From positions 75,725,537 to 75,789,536 of the forward strand of contig JAOWCC010001589.1 of the NCBI GenBank assembly GCA_030867875.1: a stretch of DNA of 64,000 nt. Direction: 5' to 3'. Below, piece by piece: positions 36,376-49,169 of this stretch. How positions within the stretch are numbered: position 1 is the stretch's first letter; each line of letters opens with the position of its first letter. This DNA comes from Actinernus sp. WN-2022 (lineage: Eukaryota; Cnidaria; Anthozoa; Actiniaria; Actinernidae). The translations under genes were made by a program, and so were the position numbers. Under the pieces are notes generated by a model. That model was not told the DNA's origin. It did not search any database and saw nothing but the letters and a program-made list of their open reading frames with translations.

Positions 36376-36806
36376 GACTATTAATGGCACACGGCAAGAC
36401 ACACGGTGAAAATACTTGAAAATATCCTTATTCAAGGGAATCTCAGTTTAAAGACTCAGGGTTGCTCAACCAACACTCTAAGTGCAATGGGAAATTGAGG
36501 AGCTCGAAAACAAAGGCCCCTTGGCTCACAGTTATTCACACGCAACCAGTCTAACATTATGGGACCCACATTTTCGCTCCATATTCCAACTGCGCATGTC
36601 ACTGACGCACACTGTAACTATAAACAAGTAATACTTAACTTTTCATCTAAATTTCTAAAAAATATTATCTTTTAGAAGTAACGTTTTTGAAGAAGTTCAA
36701 TAAACTCGCAGCACGTCTTCAGATCGGGTCTAAAACCACTCGGGCTGCGTCTCGGGCTGCGCCCTCGTGGTTTTAAACCCGATAAACCACTGCTGCTCGT
36801 TTATTA

Positions 36807-36905
36807 GATGGTTAGATCTTCACATCTTCTCGGATAAGGACGTTACATCGTAGGCCTATCAGTGGATGAAGAGCCACCTCGTGGATATGCCACTGATTAA
36901 ACCGT
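36807..36905 (+). mobile_element. Truncated SINE, family A (3' part)
   Basis: Holds only the 3' body: GATGGTTAGATCTTCACATC, AGTGGATGAAGAGCCACCTC and CCACTGATTAA, then a TTATTATT tail. Just upstream (36700-36800) is an imperfect inverted repeat around GGTCTAAAACCACTCGGGC. Confidence 0.8.
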
Positions 36906-36909
36906 TATT

Positions 36910-39900
36910 ATTATTATTAATTTAATTCAAGTACTATTATTAAATTCATGAAACTAATTTTCCCCTGATACCAGAAGTTCATAACATCTGATGAGATGAT
37001 GATAAAACTTCACGATAATAATGAAATCCAAGAAAATGTTATAAAAGCAGTAAAAATAAATAAAATAAATAAAAAATGTTACTATGACTAATATCTGAGA
37101 TAAACGTTGATTATCTAATTGACAATGTAATGTTTAAATAATTAAAATATATACATATATGTCAACACATACACATACATGCATGTACACATACGTTTAC
37201 ATAAACATATATATATTCGTATAATACATACATATACACATGACATGCATATACGACTATATATATAAATAGAGATAAACAGTAATTTAGAAAGCTTAAT
37301 TACAAAAACAAATTGGACAATAGCCCACCGCATGCAGCGCTGATACATGTAGCAACAGGTGCCCGTGTACACCACCTGCTCCAAGAAAAAAAATGACAGT
37401 TTCCGAGAGCAAAGCTCGAGGAAACCTTTGAGTCTCGAGGAACAGACAATGCCCAAGAAATGTCAACCCATACCCCTAAGCCACAAGGTAGGTTATTGTT
37501 CCAAATAATTTTCAAATATTTTTTCACGGTAGCCCTAGACTTATTTTATAACACCTTTAGCTCGTTTGGTTTCATGATATAAGCAGTATCCACTAAATCA
37601 TCAGGAAACGGTCAACACCCAGACTGACTAGACTGTGGGTAGAATTATTTTTAAATACTTGAACTGCCCCCTCTATATCAAACGACCTCCCGGGGTATTT
37701 ATTTCTAAAGCTCAAACTAAAATTAAGTTTTTTTTAAGTGAGAGAAGCTAGCGTTCATCCGAGGATAAGCTACTTGTTTTGAGTATTAAAATACGTACTG
37801 ACTCAATAAATATGGTTTGCATGTGCACGCACATTGACATTAGCCGGTCCAGACAAGTCCACGCGGACGGACTTCAAACACAACGTCCAGTTTTATGTTT
37901 TAACTTGGAATGCCAGTATGGAAGAAAATAATAACATAATTTGAAATTATTAACAATTAGTCAAACAATATCTATAACCAATGCAGTGTGCAGCTTTAGG
38001 ATATTTTTAAAAGCCAAAGTTGAGGAGCTTATTTTTCATCGGGCCTCCTACATGGTCGAGCTTTCCGGTTAACGACTCCTGCGGTTATCTCAAGTGGTGT
38101 GGTAAAGTGGTGCCTTCACGTTCGCAGAAATTAAACCTCTGGGATAAACCAACAAAATATACCAACGTCGCATTTTGCGAATGCTAATTTAATCTATTAA
38201 AAATAAAATAGAATTTCTTAGCTTGTTTTCGTTAATTTTTATTTTTATTTAAATATTTTTTTGGAAAATCAAGTGAGCATGCCAAAGAAACAGACGTGAG
38301 CTAACGCATTGCTGAAAGTCGGATCACGTGTCGAAATAGCATATTGTGTTGTTGTTATTCAATAGAATTAGTCTTTTTGTCATCGAGCTAGTAGCTTGTT
38401 AAAAATATTTTCGTTGAATAGCCCGAAGCACCAGTGCAGTGAAGTGTAACTCTACAACCAGCACAATGAAGCAATATGATTAACACAGCTACATATTCTA
38501 TTAAAACATATGAATCAGCTACCTTTACTTATCAGCAAAGACACCAGCCAGTGTACGTGGAGAAACTGTGTTACTACCGAGGATAAATTCAAGATTGTCA
38601 ACAACAATTCATAGTACTGTGAGTCGTTACGGGGATCATTTAATTCATATGGTTATACTCGTAAATGCAAATACCTGATATATTGTCGACCATTGCATGC
38701 CGGTTGTGAGACTAATACAGCACAGTTTCAGACCTGTATATACAAACGTACATATTTCTAATCAGCCAGCTCAACAATGGATAAAAGCGGATATGCATAA
38801 GGTAAGTAGTTTACAACTGATAGTGTACTAGCTTCCGAATCTTAGTTTCCTTTTAAACTGACTGTGGATATCAAGTAACTCTCTTAATTTCTGATCATAA
38901 ATTTCAACAGTTCTGTCAACAAGAACTCCCAACCCGGTACCCTGCGATCGAGCAGAGCCTTCTTACTGCTGAAAGAGAAAAGAATAAGGCTCTGCACGCA
39001 GGGTGAAGAAATCCATATTCATTTGAAAAATGTTTCGATTCTAAACGTAACCACTGAATTTCTCATGGATGAATCAGGCCGGCCGGCCTAGAGGTAAAAA
39101 TCACAGGTAAACAACGAGTTATTATTATATTTTAGAGCTTCACTAGATTGCAAAAGATTGAAAAGTTCTGGAAAGTCCTTTAGAAAATATCGCTAATTAT
39201 ATCACTAGATCATGTTATAATTTGGTATTCACAAAGACCTCAATTCTATTAGAATTGAAAATTGTTCTAGTAACAGCACGTTTTAATGTTGTGTAACATC
39301 TGAACTGAAATTGCACTTTTCAGTGTAACAATATACAAGCGATTGTATACATGTTAAATGCCTGTTTATTGAGCATGTCCCTTTACTCGAAGATTGCATG
39401 CGTTTTCGAGGATTAAATAATTCAGTTAATAAGTGCCTGAAGACGAAACAAAACTGATTAGGATTGGTGAATCGATTTTCTCGGATTCGGACGCCATACT
39501 TGTTTGATGCAAGGCTCAGTAATGCCGATATTGTGCTTAGTATGTTAAGCTTGCATATTTACTCTAGAGGTTTGTTTTCGTTCAATCACGCCATTACATG
39601 CAGTCCTGCGTGATCGATTTACAATAAAATGTATCTAAATATGCTTCTAAACCTATATTAACAAATATATGAAATTAACCAAAGCATTTTTATTTATTTC
39701 TTGGTCTGTTTTTATTGGATCGAATTTGATACCAAATGGTACTAGTTATTTACGAGATCAAGGAAAGAAGATCAATTTAGCTTGGCGTAGCACATTCCTG
39801 TGATAGAGGCCACGAGACTTCAGCCGAAACTTACGTTGGGTACGTTAAATTCGAACCAAACAGCTAGGGCCCTGCGTGCATTATTTTCACCAAAACTTGA

Positions 39901-40750
39901 AAGTGAAAGCAATACAAATTTATACGAATACGACGACGAAGGTTATTGTAAAACTTGCTTGCCTGCCTGCCTAGCCTGCAGTTTACTGGGTCTTTGCCCC
40001 GTGGACGCAGTATCTGAATTAGTCCTCGTTAATTTGAAATATTAGAGTGTTTTACAAACAGTTTGAATGTTTGATCTTTCTCTTTGTTTTGTTCGCACAT
40101 TTACTCGTACATGATCGTAATTTTGTTTATTACTTTTTGCTGATTACATGCACGCGATCTAAACGACCCCTCAATTCGTCTGGATTGGTCATTGCACGAT
40201 AGACCACGAGTATAATAAAATTCGTTAGATCAGAGAGCGTGAAAGTGTGTTCGGTTAAGTTCTTTCGCACAAATTATACCTTTAATAAGTTTCAATCAAG
40301 TTAATTTCTTGTGCATCGTAATCAGGAAAGCTAACGATACCAGCTTTGGGAGAGGACATTCCACAAACTGATCTAATAATAGAACCTCAGTGGATTTTGA
40401 TCTATTGTCTCTGCCGATTATGTTGACCCAACCTTTTGTGATGGAGAAACGATTCTGGTTGTAGGTTACGCTTAATTGCCTCACTTGAATCAAAAGTATT
40501 TCTTTTTAATAGACCGTCCATTTTTAACGATTTCCAATATAAATGTTTTTTCAGACCAGTTTCAAAGTGATGCTGACATCGATCTAGACTTCACGTTCAC
40601 CTGACATACTTGCGTGATCACATGCCTTTAATCGCAGACAAACAACTGTATACTCTGGTTAAGATCAATATTACTACAGATAATAATGATTTTGGAATGA
40701 CTTCAAAGCTGGATTATAATAATGACGTTAATCTGATAGATCCTACGAAT
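36910..40750. other. Gene-free stretch
   Basis: Microsatellite-like TATATA/CATACA sequence at 37140-37270 and otherwise unique-looking AT-rich DNA. An 81-codon ORF at 39800-40045 has no recognised domain and a low-complexity CLPACLACSLLGLC tail. I see no supported gene. Confidence 0.45.
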
Positions 40751-40752
40751 CC

Positions 40753-41045
40753 TGGGTTAGCTAGCTCAGTGGTTAAGATCAGTGGTTAAGCGCCGGTCTG
40801 TTGTGCGGGAGGTCGCGGGTTCAAACCCCGGCCGGACCAACACTCAGGGTCTAAAATAACTGAGTAGAAGGTGCTGCCTTTGTGAAACAATTTCGTTCAC
40901 GAGTTGCAAATGGTTAGACCTTCACGTCTTCTCGGAAAAGGACGTTAAGTCCGTTAAATCGTAGGCCCATCAGTGGATGAAGAGCCACCTCGTGGAAATG
41001 CCACTGATTAATTCGTTATCATAATAATAATTATTATTATTATTA
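40753..41045 (+). mobile_element. tRNA-derived SINE, family A (full length)
   Basis: A-box TAGCTAGCTCAGTGGTTAAG with a local duplication (AGATCAGTGGTTAAG) and B-box GGGTTCAAACCCC. Then the family body with AGAAGGTGCTGCCTTTGTGA, GGTTAGACCTTCACGTCTTC and GAAGAGCCACCTCGTGGAAA, and an ATAATAATTATTATT tail. Confidence 0.85.
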
Positions 41046-41184
41046 AATACACAGATATATTCTCGAGTAAAAATCGAGTAAAATATGCACGCGAAGCGAC
41101 GACACCACACAGCATACAATAATAGGCCCTTTGAAGCTAACAAATCACGTGATTGTACTGGAGAGTAAAACTTATTTGACAAGC

Positions 41185-41330
41185 CCTGTACTGGAGATCG
41201 GTAGTGTTATTAACAAATCCTGTTCGTAAATGCTATTTTCCACCTAGCTCCACTGATCGATTGTCGATCCTTCTAGAACTGCGTTTTTATAAAGATAGCT
41301 TGCTCTCCAGTATCCATGGCAACGCCTTTC
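41185..41330 (+). repeat. Dispersed ~100-bp repeat, copy 2 of 3
   Basis: Contains CGGTAGTGTTATTAACAAAT and CGTAAATGCTATTTTCCACC as in the copies at 10660 and 46830. It continues to a CTTCTAGAACTGCG block that is also seen, altered, in copy 1. Confidence 0.6.
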
Positions 41331-41446
41331 CCATGGGAATCATGAGCTCAATTCATTCGTTTACGAAGTATTATATCAGCACGTGACTGTTGGCTGAAGA
41401 GCCCTATTAGACAATTAATTTGCCCGTGTGCGGAACGTGCAAGATA

Positions 41447-41780
41447 TGTATAAGTATAAATTCCAACTTGTATAAGTATATTATAAATGCCAACTTGCAT
41501 GTATAAGTATAAATGCCAACTTGTATAAGTATAAATGCCAACTTGTATAAGTATATTATATTATAAATGCCAACTTGTATAAGTATAAATGCCAGCTTGT
41601 ATAAGTATATTATAAATGACAACTTGTATAAGTATAAATGCCAACTTGTATAAGTATAAATGCCAACTTGTATAAGTATAAATGCCAACTTGTATAAGTA
41701 TAAATGCCAACTTGTATAAGTATAAATGCCAACTTGTATAAGTATAAATGCCAACTTGTATAAGTATAAATGCCAACTTG
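41447..41780 (+). repeat. 22-bp minisatellite
   Basis: About 15 units of TATAAGTATAAATGCCAACT plus TG, some with a TATTA variant. Open frames on the - strand (repeating YTYTSWHLYLYKLAFILIQV) are repeat translations. Confidence 0.92.
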
Positions 41781-41898
41781 TGCGGTTAGAGCGATTTTGC
41801 TATAAAGTATCTATAATAAATTAATATTAATGATGATGATAATGACGATAATAACTCATTTAAAAATCTCGATGCACTTACAACAGTACTTAAAGAAT

Positions 41899-42140
41899 CA
41901 TTGGACCAACCGTCATGCTTTGCGCGCTTAATGGCGGCCATTTTGTCACAGTTGAAAAGTCGGTTTTGTACGAGTTTTCTTCGAATCTTTTGAAAATAGT
42001 TACATCCTGTTGTTTTGTGTGATAGTTTCAATTTGAATCTGTTTATGGGACGTTTGTTTTGTAGTTTTCCTGTTTAGTTTGATAGTTTCACGAAGCGGAA
42101 ATAAACAAAAGGCCGCAAAGCATCACGGTTGGTCCATATT
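41899..42140. mobile_element. MITE with TTGGACCAACCGT termini
   Basis: TTGGACCAACCGTCATGCTT at the left and AAGCATCACGGTTGGTCCAT at the right are inverted repeats with one mismatch. Non-coding. Confidence 0.7.
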
Positions 42141-42144
42141 CATT

Positions 42145-44280
42145 AAGGTATCAGTTTAACTGTTACAAGGTGACAATAAAAATCTATATCTAAAATATAA
42201 AAATCTATATATCTATTAATATAAATACACACACAGAAACACAATTAAAAATAAGTTAACCTAGCCCAAAACCTTTGACGCGGCCTCTGCAGAGCGCAGA
42301 AAAAAAAATACAAATCATATTCATTTGTTTACGAATCCGTCCAGAAACTGAACACTTGAACACCAGCTAGAGTCAATATTTTAATTTGGTAGTTCGGTGT
42401 CGTTCGACAAATACTCCTTTTTATCCCGGGTTTTATATATAATTATTAATATAAAAGCGTAGATGGCAAAGGTCCCCGTGATGGTTTGGTGGCCTTGGTT
42501 CAACACATCTATATCTGTCAGGCATAAAAAAAAATCCTTCAGTTTCTGTCATCTGTTAGAAATTCTGGAGACAAAACAACATAGATAATCAGATCAAAAC
42601 CACATTTACACGCGTCAAAAAGATGGCACAGCACCACAAAATTCATCCCGGTACCAATAGTTTTGGGGCACGGCCTGCAGACGCAGTACCTGTATATAAT
42701 TACACTGCCATCCATAAATATGCGCTATTTTCCTCCGGAAAAGATGGCGGGAAACAGCTCAATAAGTGTTTATCGCTTCTGAAATGGAAAAAGGCGCTGC
42801 GTAGAATGTAGCAACACTTTACTCTAAAGAAGGAAGAAGAGCGATACCGTCGATCGATACGCGAGATACCAAAACGAGAAATAGTGACCAAGCACGGCAC
42901 TTCGATAGTTACACGGACACATCGATGCCACGGTACCTATTTTATGACGGCACCTTATTTTATGGGCACGGAACCTTATTTTATGGGCATGGCAACTTAT
43001 TTATCCGTGCCGAGACTACCTTCTAAATAATTTACATGCACGTTCAAAATTAAGGGTACCGTGCCCCAAATTTATCGGCACCGGGCCGTGTTTTTTTGTG
43101 TGTGGAAAAATGGGATCATCGCTCTCCGATGATCAGAAACTGAACACAACTTAATTGCACCTTGTAATGAAACTGAAAATGTTATTTATCGGCGTTGTTT
43201 GGCGGATGCCAATACAGGAAACATCAAAATGATCAAACTGAGTCATTTTCAAGTCAACAGTCAACACAAACAAAAAGCAGCCCTCTTGGCCTTTATATAA
43301 GTGGCAAAAAGCACGAAGCCGGTACGTAAAATTAATTTAGATATTGTTATGTACGCAATTAAAGTGGCAGTTCTTTTAGCAGCTTGATTATTTTGCCTCG
43401 GGCTTGTTATCTGTTTGTTGTTGTCGGGTTCTTTCGAGCAGTAGGAGTAGGTGAAATTGAAATTACACCAAAGTATTTAAATTTTATATTATATAAAGCG
43501 GTTCTCTGAAAGAAAATACTCCGAAAGGTCTCACTCGAGTAAAGACGGTCAGCGTCTTAGTGCTAAGATCAGAATTCCATATTTGTGCTTGCGATTCAGT
43601 TCAACAAAAAACATCATCCGGCAGATCATTTCCGTTTGGCTTTCTGGAACTTCCTCAGTATATCGTTTCATACTAAGACAGCACGCGATATTTCCTTATT
43701 ACGAGGTAGATATATTTATCTCAAAAATCAAAAAGCGTGATCGTTTCAACGTGTTTTGTAGACCAACTGCTAGACAACATATGGGGAAATCTTCACTATC
43801 AACGATCAAAGAGATGTGGTTTGGATAAACGTGCATGTAGTGTAAGTTTTATAGCTTGGAATTCTAGATTTTATCCACTTTATATACGTACTCTAAACCG
43901 GTAAACAGCAAACATTCTTAACGCCCGAGATTAGCAAATGGTGCGTGAAGGAGTTCACAAGATCATTGGCAGAGTTTCAGATTATACATGCGGGCTGTGA
44001 TTTGCGTTGATCCGCGGGCTATTTGACAAGATAAAATCAGGCGCAAATAACATTAACTTTGTTTTAAACATTTATTTAGTTCTATTACGAAAAAAAAAGG
44101 AAAATGAAAAAAAGTAAGAGGGTTCAGTGTAAGGCCCAACTGACTTCTACAGAAACTAGAACACACAGAGCCGTTTTCTCGCCATTATCATTGTAAGTAA
44201 TAATAATAATAGTAATAATAATCTATATTTTTATAGCACCATTTCTTTCTAGCCCAATGGCGCTTTACAGAAATATAACT
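42145..44280. other. Gene-free stretch
   Basis: Holds a small cluster of CCTTATTTTATGGGCACGG repeats (about 42935-43010). ORFs at 42623-42811 and 43583-43828 match nothing I know. No exon pattern seen. Confidence 0.45.
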
Positions 44281-44282
44281 TA

Positions 44283-44469
44283 TTAGTATATACCACACCA
44301 GTGAATATCACTTTTCGTGCGCTCTGATTGGCTACTCAAACAGTGAATATGATTTCATATTCACCTCCGAGCAAAGCAGCGATCATCTCGCGCGGATTTT
44401 TGTCCATTTGAGAGAAAATAGAATAACTATTTGGTGCTGGCTATTCACCTGGAGTGTGGTATATACTAA
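44283..44469. mobile_element. MITE with TTAGTATATACCACAC termini
   Basis: TTAGTATATACCACACCAGT at the left and GGAGTGTGGTATATACTAA at the right are inverted. A related end occurs at about 32980-33080 (CACTTGTGTGGTATATACTA). A small palindrome with ATTCACC/GGTGAAT follows at 44473-44505. Confidence 0.65.
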
Positions 44470-45039
44470 AACAATTATTCACCTCCACTTCGGTGAATAA
44501 TTGTTAAATATACTAAGAAATTTAAAAAAGCCGCAATAACAATAATAATTATTAAAAAGATAATTTACATATAGGCTTGTTAGTAAAGTTTTAATCTGGG
44601 TTTTAAAATCCCCTATAGATGAATATTATCTAGTTGTTGTGGGAAAGCATTCCACAGCCGGCTTGGAGCCGCCGCTTGAAATGCTCTGTCCCCGTATGTT
44701 TTGAGCTTTGTAGTAGGAACCCTTAGGAGGTTCTTTGAGGGTCTAAATTGGGGGCCCTACATGTTAGCCCTAGTTTATCATTACTAGAGAAATTTTACAA
44801 TGTTTGACCCACAAAAAACAATTTTTTCGGTTGTCAGTTGTCAGTAAAAATATAAATCTGATTGGATAAAAAGTAAAGACATCAGGAAAGCCATTTCAAT
44901 GGTGCAGAAACCATGCTACATTACAACAGTTCAGTCTTTCTTTTCCTCTCCGTGTAATTATATTTTTATTTGTGCACTTATATATATTTAATCTGTTTAG
45001 TTTTTCCAAATGTATTAATTTTAAAGGTGAAATTCGCTT

Positions 45040-45510
45040 AAAGTGACATCAGGTCAAACATTTTTATCACTAATATTGATTCTGCATCAAGTGAAAAGTT
45101 GAATAGTAGAATATTTCTCGATTTGAGTGTTGCATCCATGAGTTATATAAGTTTATATTTATAATATATTCAAGCCGGTACGTGACGTAAAATCGGTCTT
45201 TAATTCATTTATTATAATGCAAAAACATACTGGTAGAGAAAAATGACCTGTTGTAAACATCTATGTGATATTTGAAGGTTATATCAGTGATTTTACCAAA
45301 TATTTTGTCAAAATCAGAAAACGTTTCACTTTTGATTCATAGGGAAAAAGTAAATTCCCGATATTAATTACGCCATCAAATTTACGTCACACATTAGCTT
45401 ATTGGAAATAGAATCCTCTATAACTCATAGACGCAACACTCAAACCAAGAAATATTCTACTATTCACTTGATACAGAATCTATATTAATTCTGATATACA
45501 CTTTAAAATG
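45040..45510. mobile_element. Long inverted-repeat element (family of 14611 and 32670)
   Basis: Arms of about 80 bp. AGTTGAATAGTAGAATATTT and GATTTGAGTGTTGC on the left are mirrored by GCAACACTCAAACCAAGAAA and TATTCTACTATTCACTTGAT on the right. The inside shares AACATACTGGTAGA with 32670-32990. No ORF. Confidence 0.8.
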
Positions 45511-45655
45511 GGCTCGCTACGTGTACATAGACATGTAAGCCACGAAAGTTAGTCAGTGCTTTAAAAGCGCAATGAAAGAACACTCCAGTATTTATCAGGG
45601 TTATATATATATATTTATATATATATAACCCTGATTATATATATATTATATATAT

Positions 45656-46640
45656 AACAAGACGCCCGCTGGGCGTTTACTCGGGCTGTCACTTTTAGGT
45701 ATGAGGCCCGGCAACTGTTTCTAAAATAAATTCTGCCAAAAAAGGACCACTTCGTGAAAATCATTAAAAATTAAAGGCACTTGTACGAGATTGGTAGTTG
45801 AAATACAGTGTACTTTGTTGAAAGTAATCCCAACGAACACTCTCTTCCCCGCCGAACCACAGACAATGATGGACTTCGGCCGCAAAGCTAAACAACACGA
45901 AACTCGTCCGCTTTGATTTTGTTCAGTAGAGCCATTTCCTCCGTTTATCAGCTGTAACACAAGCTGCTGGGACGTTTAGGGTTTCGAGTCCTTCATCAGT
46001 GCAATTAGGGAAGAGATATAAACTACAATAAATACTTTCCGAGACAAACAGACTTGACTGTATACGCGGCGTGATGGCGATAATTTCACAAGTTCACTTG
46101 CGCTCGCGACGAGTTGAGCCATTTGAAAATTCAAGGACCCTGGAACTAACTGAGAAGGCGGCTGTATTTCAGGCTAGTTATCAAACTCAATGCAATGAGG
46201 GTTTCTTCAGTTTTCCCCATATTAACAGACATGTAACAGTATATTAATGTCTCTCAATCTAGTAGAAAGACTCTCTAAGCTGTGTAGTTGACCTGACAGT
46301 TCAGTTACCCATTGGCAGACGGTGGTATTGCCTAATTTTACGGCCGGGAATAGATTTCTGACAATGACTCATAGAAATCGATATCTCCTTGTCTCGCCTT
46401 GTCTGAGAGCTTTGACCTTTGTTATCTGAGCGCGCCTGACGAAATCTACCCTGAGATTATAATTCGATACCTTTTATATCTAAACGTGTTTAGAAACACT
46501 TAAGCTGAGATTGTATTTCGCTCCTGTGTATCGTAAAGAAGAGATCGATTGACGCGAACGCATAGCGCAATGTGTCACGTGACCAGTGCAACAATCTGAT
46601 TGGTTGCCGAGGCAAATCAGCGACACAAAAAATAATAATA
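45656..46640 (+). mobile_element. Unclassified element with hairpin termini, copy 2
   Basis: Left end ACAAGACGCCCGCTGGGCGT then TTACTCGGGC, a 5-bp-stem hairpin. The interior matches copy 1. The right side ends in CAGCGACACAAAAAATAATA. A new left end (ACAAGAGGCCCTGAGTGGCC, then ACTCGGGCCACC) starts at 46641, so a further partial copy is joined head to tail. Confidence 0.65.
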
Positions 46641-46829
46641 ACAAGAGGCCCTGAGTGGCCTTAACTCGGGCCACCTTTAATTAATACATGGAGTTCCAGC
46701 AATGATATTTTTGTGTCATACATGGTTTGTGCTAAGATAATCGATTCACTACTCATGCTTGTGATAATTTACATTACAATCACATGGTTGTACTAGATAG
46801 CAAACAAATCTTAATTCATATATTTAAAG

Positions 46830-46900
46830 TACTTGTATGAGATCAGTAGTGTTATTAACAAAACCGGTTTGTAAATGCTATTTTCCACCTTCTTCCAATC
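46830..46900 (+). repeat. Dispersed ~100-bp repeat, copy 3 of 3
   Basis: Contains GATCAGTAGTGTTATTAACA and TTTGTAAATGCTATTTTCCA as in copies at 10660 and 41185. Confidence 0.6.
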
Positions 46901-47000
46901 CTTTAAAACCACCAAAGGTGGTCACAGTCCCTTACGGGAGATTCTAATTACAAAGTTTTACTGATAAATAAATTGGGGTTTCATCAGGGTTGTCGCTTAA

Positions 47001-48017
47001 CCCTTTCACTCCCAAGAGTGCCATATGGCACTATTACTGGTTACTTGCTTTGAGGGTTTAAATCTGACTAAGTTCAAAGAGCAATGCCCTGAGATTCCCA
47101 CACACCTTAATGTATAGACCAATGATCCTATTGAACTGCATTAGGCATATTAAAAATGAATAATTTCATCTAAATCCTCCTTTCTTTGCATAAGTAATTA
47201 ACTATAGTTGACATTATTTCATTTCAGAAAAAAAGACTAAAATAGCACTTTCAAAAATAATTATTTCTCCTCAGATTCTACATTTTCTCTCAAAAATGCA
47301 TATTTCACATAACATTTAGAGTTTCATGTTTGCACTAACCTCACTTTCTGTCTCCCAACACCTAAACTTGCCCAGAACCAAGCCATTCTGTCCACAAGCA
47401 CTTCACGGCAAGCTAAATTCATCCATAACGACCGCAAAGCATGCTGGGAAATCCTACCAAACAGCGGCATGGCCCTTCCCCATCTTCATTCTTCAAAATA
47501 TATACTAAGTCTAAAGCCATTTCGACCTAATACCTTCATATTGGGAATCAATGGCAAGTAAATATTGTCCAATATTCCAAAAAAGCTATGATAGGTGGCT
47601 CCAGACTCCCATTTATAAAGCCCACGCTAAAGTGACAGAAGACGTCCTGGCCCATTCACGAGTGGGAAATAAGGCTCTTTCTCTGTCACAATAAACTGGC
47701 ACAGACTCGGTTCTTTGAGAAAGTGCTGATTAAAGCTCTCATCAGACTTAATGATGTCCTCCAGCACTCTATAAATGGTGAAAAAGGCTTTAAAAAGCCT
47801 TAAATTCTGTTTTCCCCCAAACAAACTTCCCTCCAGCTCCATAGCAATGCGACGTCAACGTATCCAAAATGGCCGACAAAAAACTTTGAGCCCCCAGTAT
47901 TGTTGGTCAGATGAAAATTCCATGGTAACAATGACTACAGTTTACTTAGGGGGGGGAGGGTTCTTTGCAGTCTAGAAAGAGCCAAAAATCAGTCAAAACC
48001 CTACGGGAGTGAAAGGG
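47001..48017. mobile_element. piggyBac-like non-autonomous element, TTAA target
   Basis: Flanked by TTAA on both sides (46997-47000, 48018-48021), with termini CCCTTTCACTCCCAAGAG and CTACGGGAGTGAAAGGG (13-bp perfect inverted repeat CCCTTTCACTCCC). TTAA targets with CCC-type ends are typical of piggyBac. It contains an unrecognised 71-codon - strand ORF (47627-47842) but no transposase. Confidence 0.8.
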
Positions 48018-48029
48018 TTAAGGGACTGG

Positions 48030-48880
48030 TCAGACATTAGCAGGGGAGACGGTTGAGATGGAGGGTCATATTTTTTTGAATCCCCAAAAATGGAAGGTCA
48101 TAAATCATGGGTAACTGAAAAAGGGTTGTTTTTTGGGGTAGAAAGGGTCAAAATATTTCATAGTCATTGTCCAGGGAGGGTTACCGTATATATTGTTTAA
48201 ACTTTTTGATTTCATTCTCTACCCCACATCCACCCCCCCCCCCCCCCCCCCCCTCCCCCTTGCATTTCCCCTGCAAATTTTTGACTAGTCCCTAATGTTT
48301 ATTTAAAATATTGGGTGCATTGATTTCATGCATGTACACCACTTGGGAAATAACATTAGAGTAACACTAATTAGTATACACAGAGAAGTGTGTGGCTCTC
48401 CTACCCTGCAAGCAGGTTTCTCATCTCTTTGCCTTTCCTCCAAGTAGCATGGAACCTCTCAAGACCTGTATGCTGATTGCACCCATAATACTATACTTGT
48501 ATGGTTTTTGTACTGGACTTTCTAATGGGTTAGGGTGTTTTCTATTGTTGCGTAGGCCAATACTATCGCTTGTTTCGAGAAGTTCCACCTGGCCCTTTCC
48601 TGCTGCCAAGAGGAAACGATTACATGCGCCATGGTATCTCGATGTCCATTGGCCGAGAAAAACGAGACGGTAAACATTGCAGATTCAATGTAGATTTCAG
48701 ATTATCCATTTCCTATTGTTAACGGCAAGGGAAGGCGAAGTGGAGAAAATCAAATGCATTTTCCTTCTTCGAGGGGATAAATCAAAGCTTTCTTTAGGAT
48801 AAATTAAGGTAGATTTATTGAACGGTTTTATATTGCAAGGTCTTCTGTGCAGCAGCAAAATGAGAAAACAAAGCCGGAGT
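48030..48880. other. Gene-free stretch with C tract
   Basis: A poly-C run lies at 48232-48253. Overlapping ORFs of 93 and 62 codons at 48392-48673 lie on opposite strands and match nothing I recognise. Confidence 0.45.
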
Positions 48881-48881
48881 T

Positions 48882-49165
48882 TGCACAGGCCGCCCAAGTT
48901 CTGACTGTATAACAAGGTTTGTATGGGAGTTCTTCCGATAACTCAGAATAATAACATAAATCTCCTGTAATACAAGGTAAATAAAGGAAGAAGACTTACT
49001 TGAAGTTGTTTTGTCGTCCTATGTGTATTTCAGGTCGCTAGAACGGTGTTTCATGGAATTCTTGAGTCATACGCTTCACCCCTATAACCATCTGGTTATC
49101 GGAAGAACTCCCATACAAACCTTGTTATACAGTCAGAACTTGGGCGGCCTGTGGAGTTTGAAGCC
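48882..49165. repeat. ~60-bp inverted repeat with 150-bp spacer
   Basis: CACAGGCCGCCCAAGTTCTG and TATAACAAGGTTTGTATGGG on the left are mirrored exactly at 49085-49155. Probably the ends of a small DNA element. Confidence 0.75.
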
Positions 49166-49169
49166 CGTT

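Noticed and set aside
41407..41776. 71-115-codon - strand ORFs of repeating YTYTSWHLYLYK
   Set aside because: Translation of a 22-bp minisatellite; not a gene.
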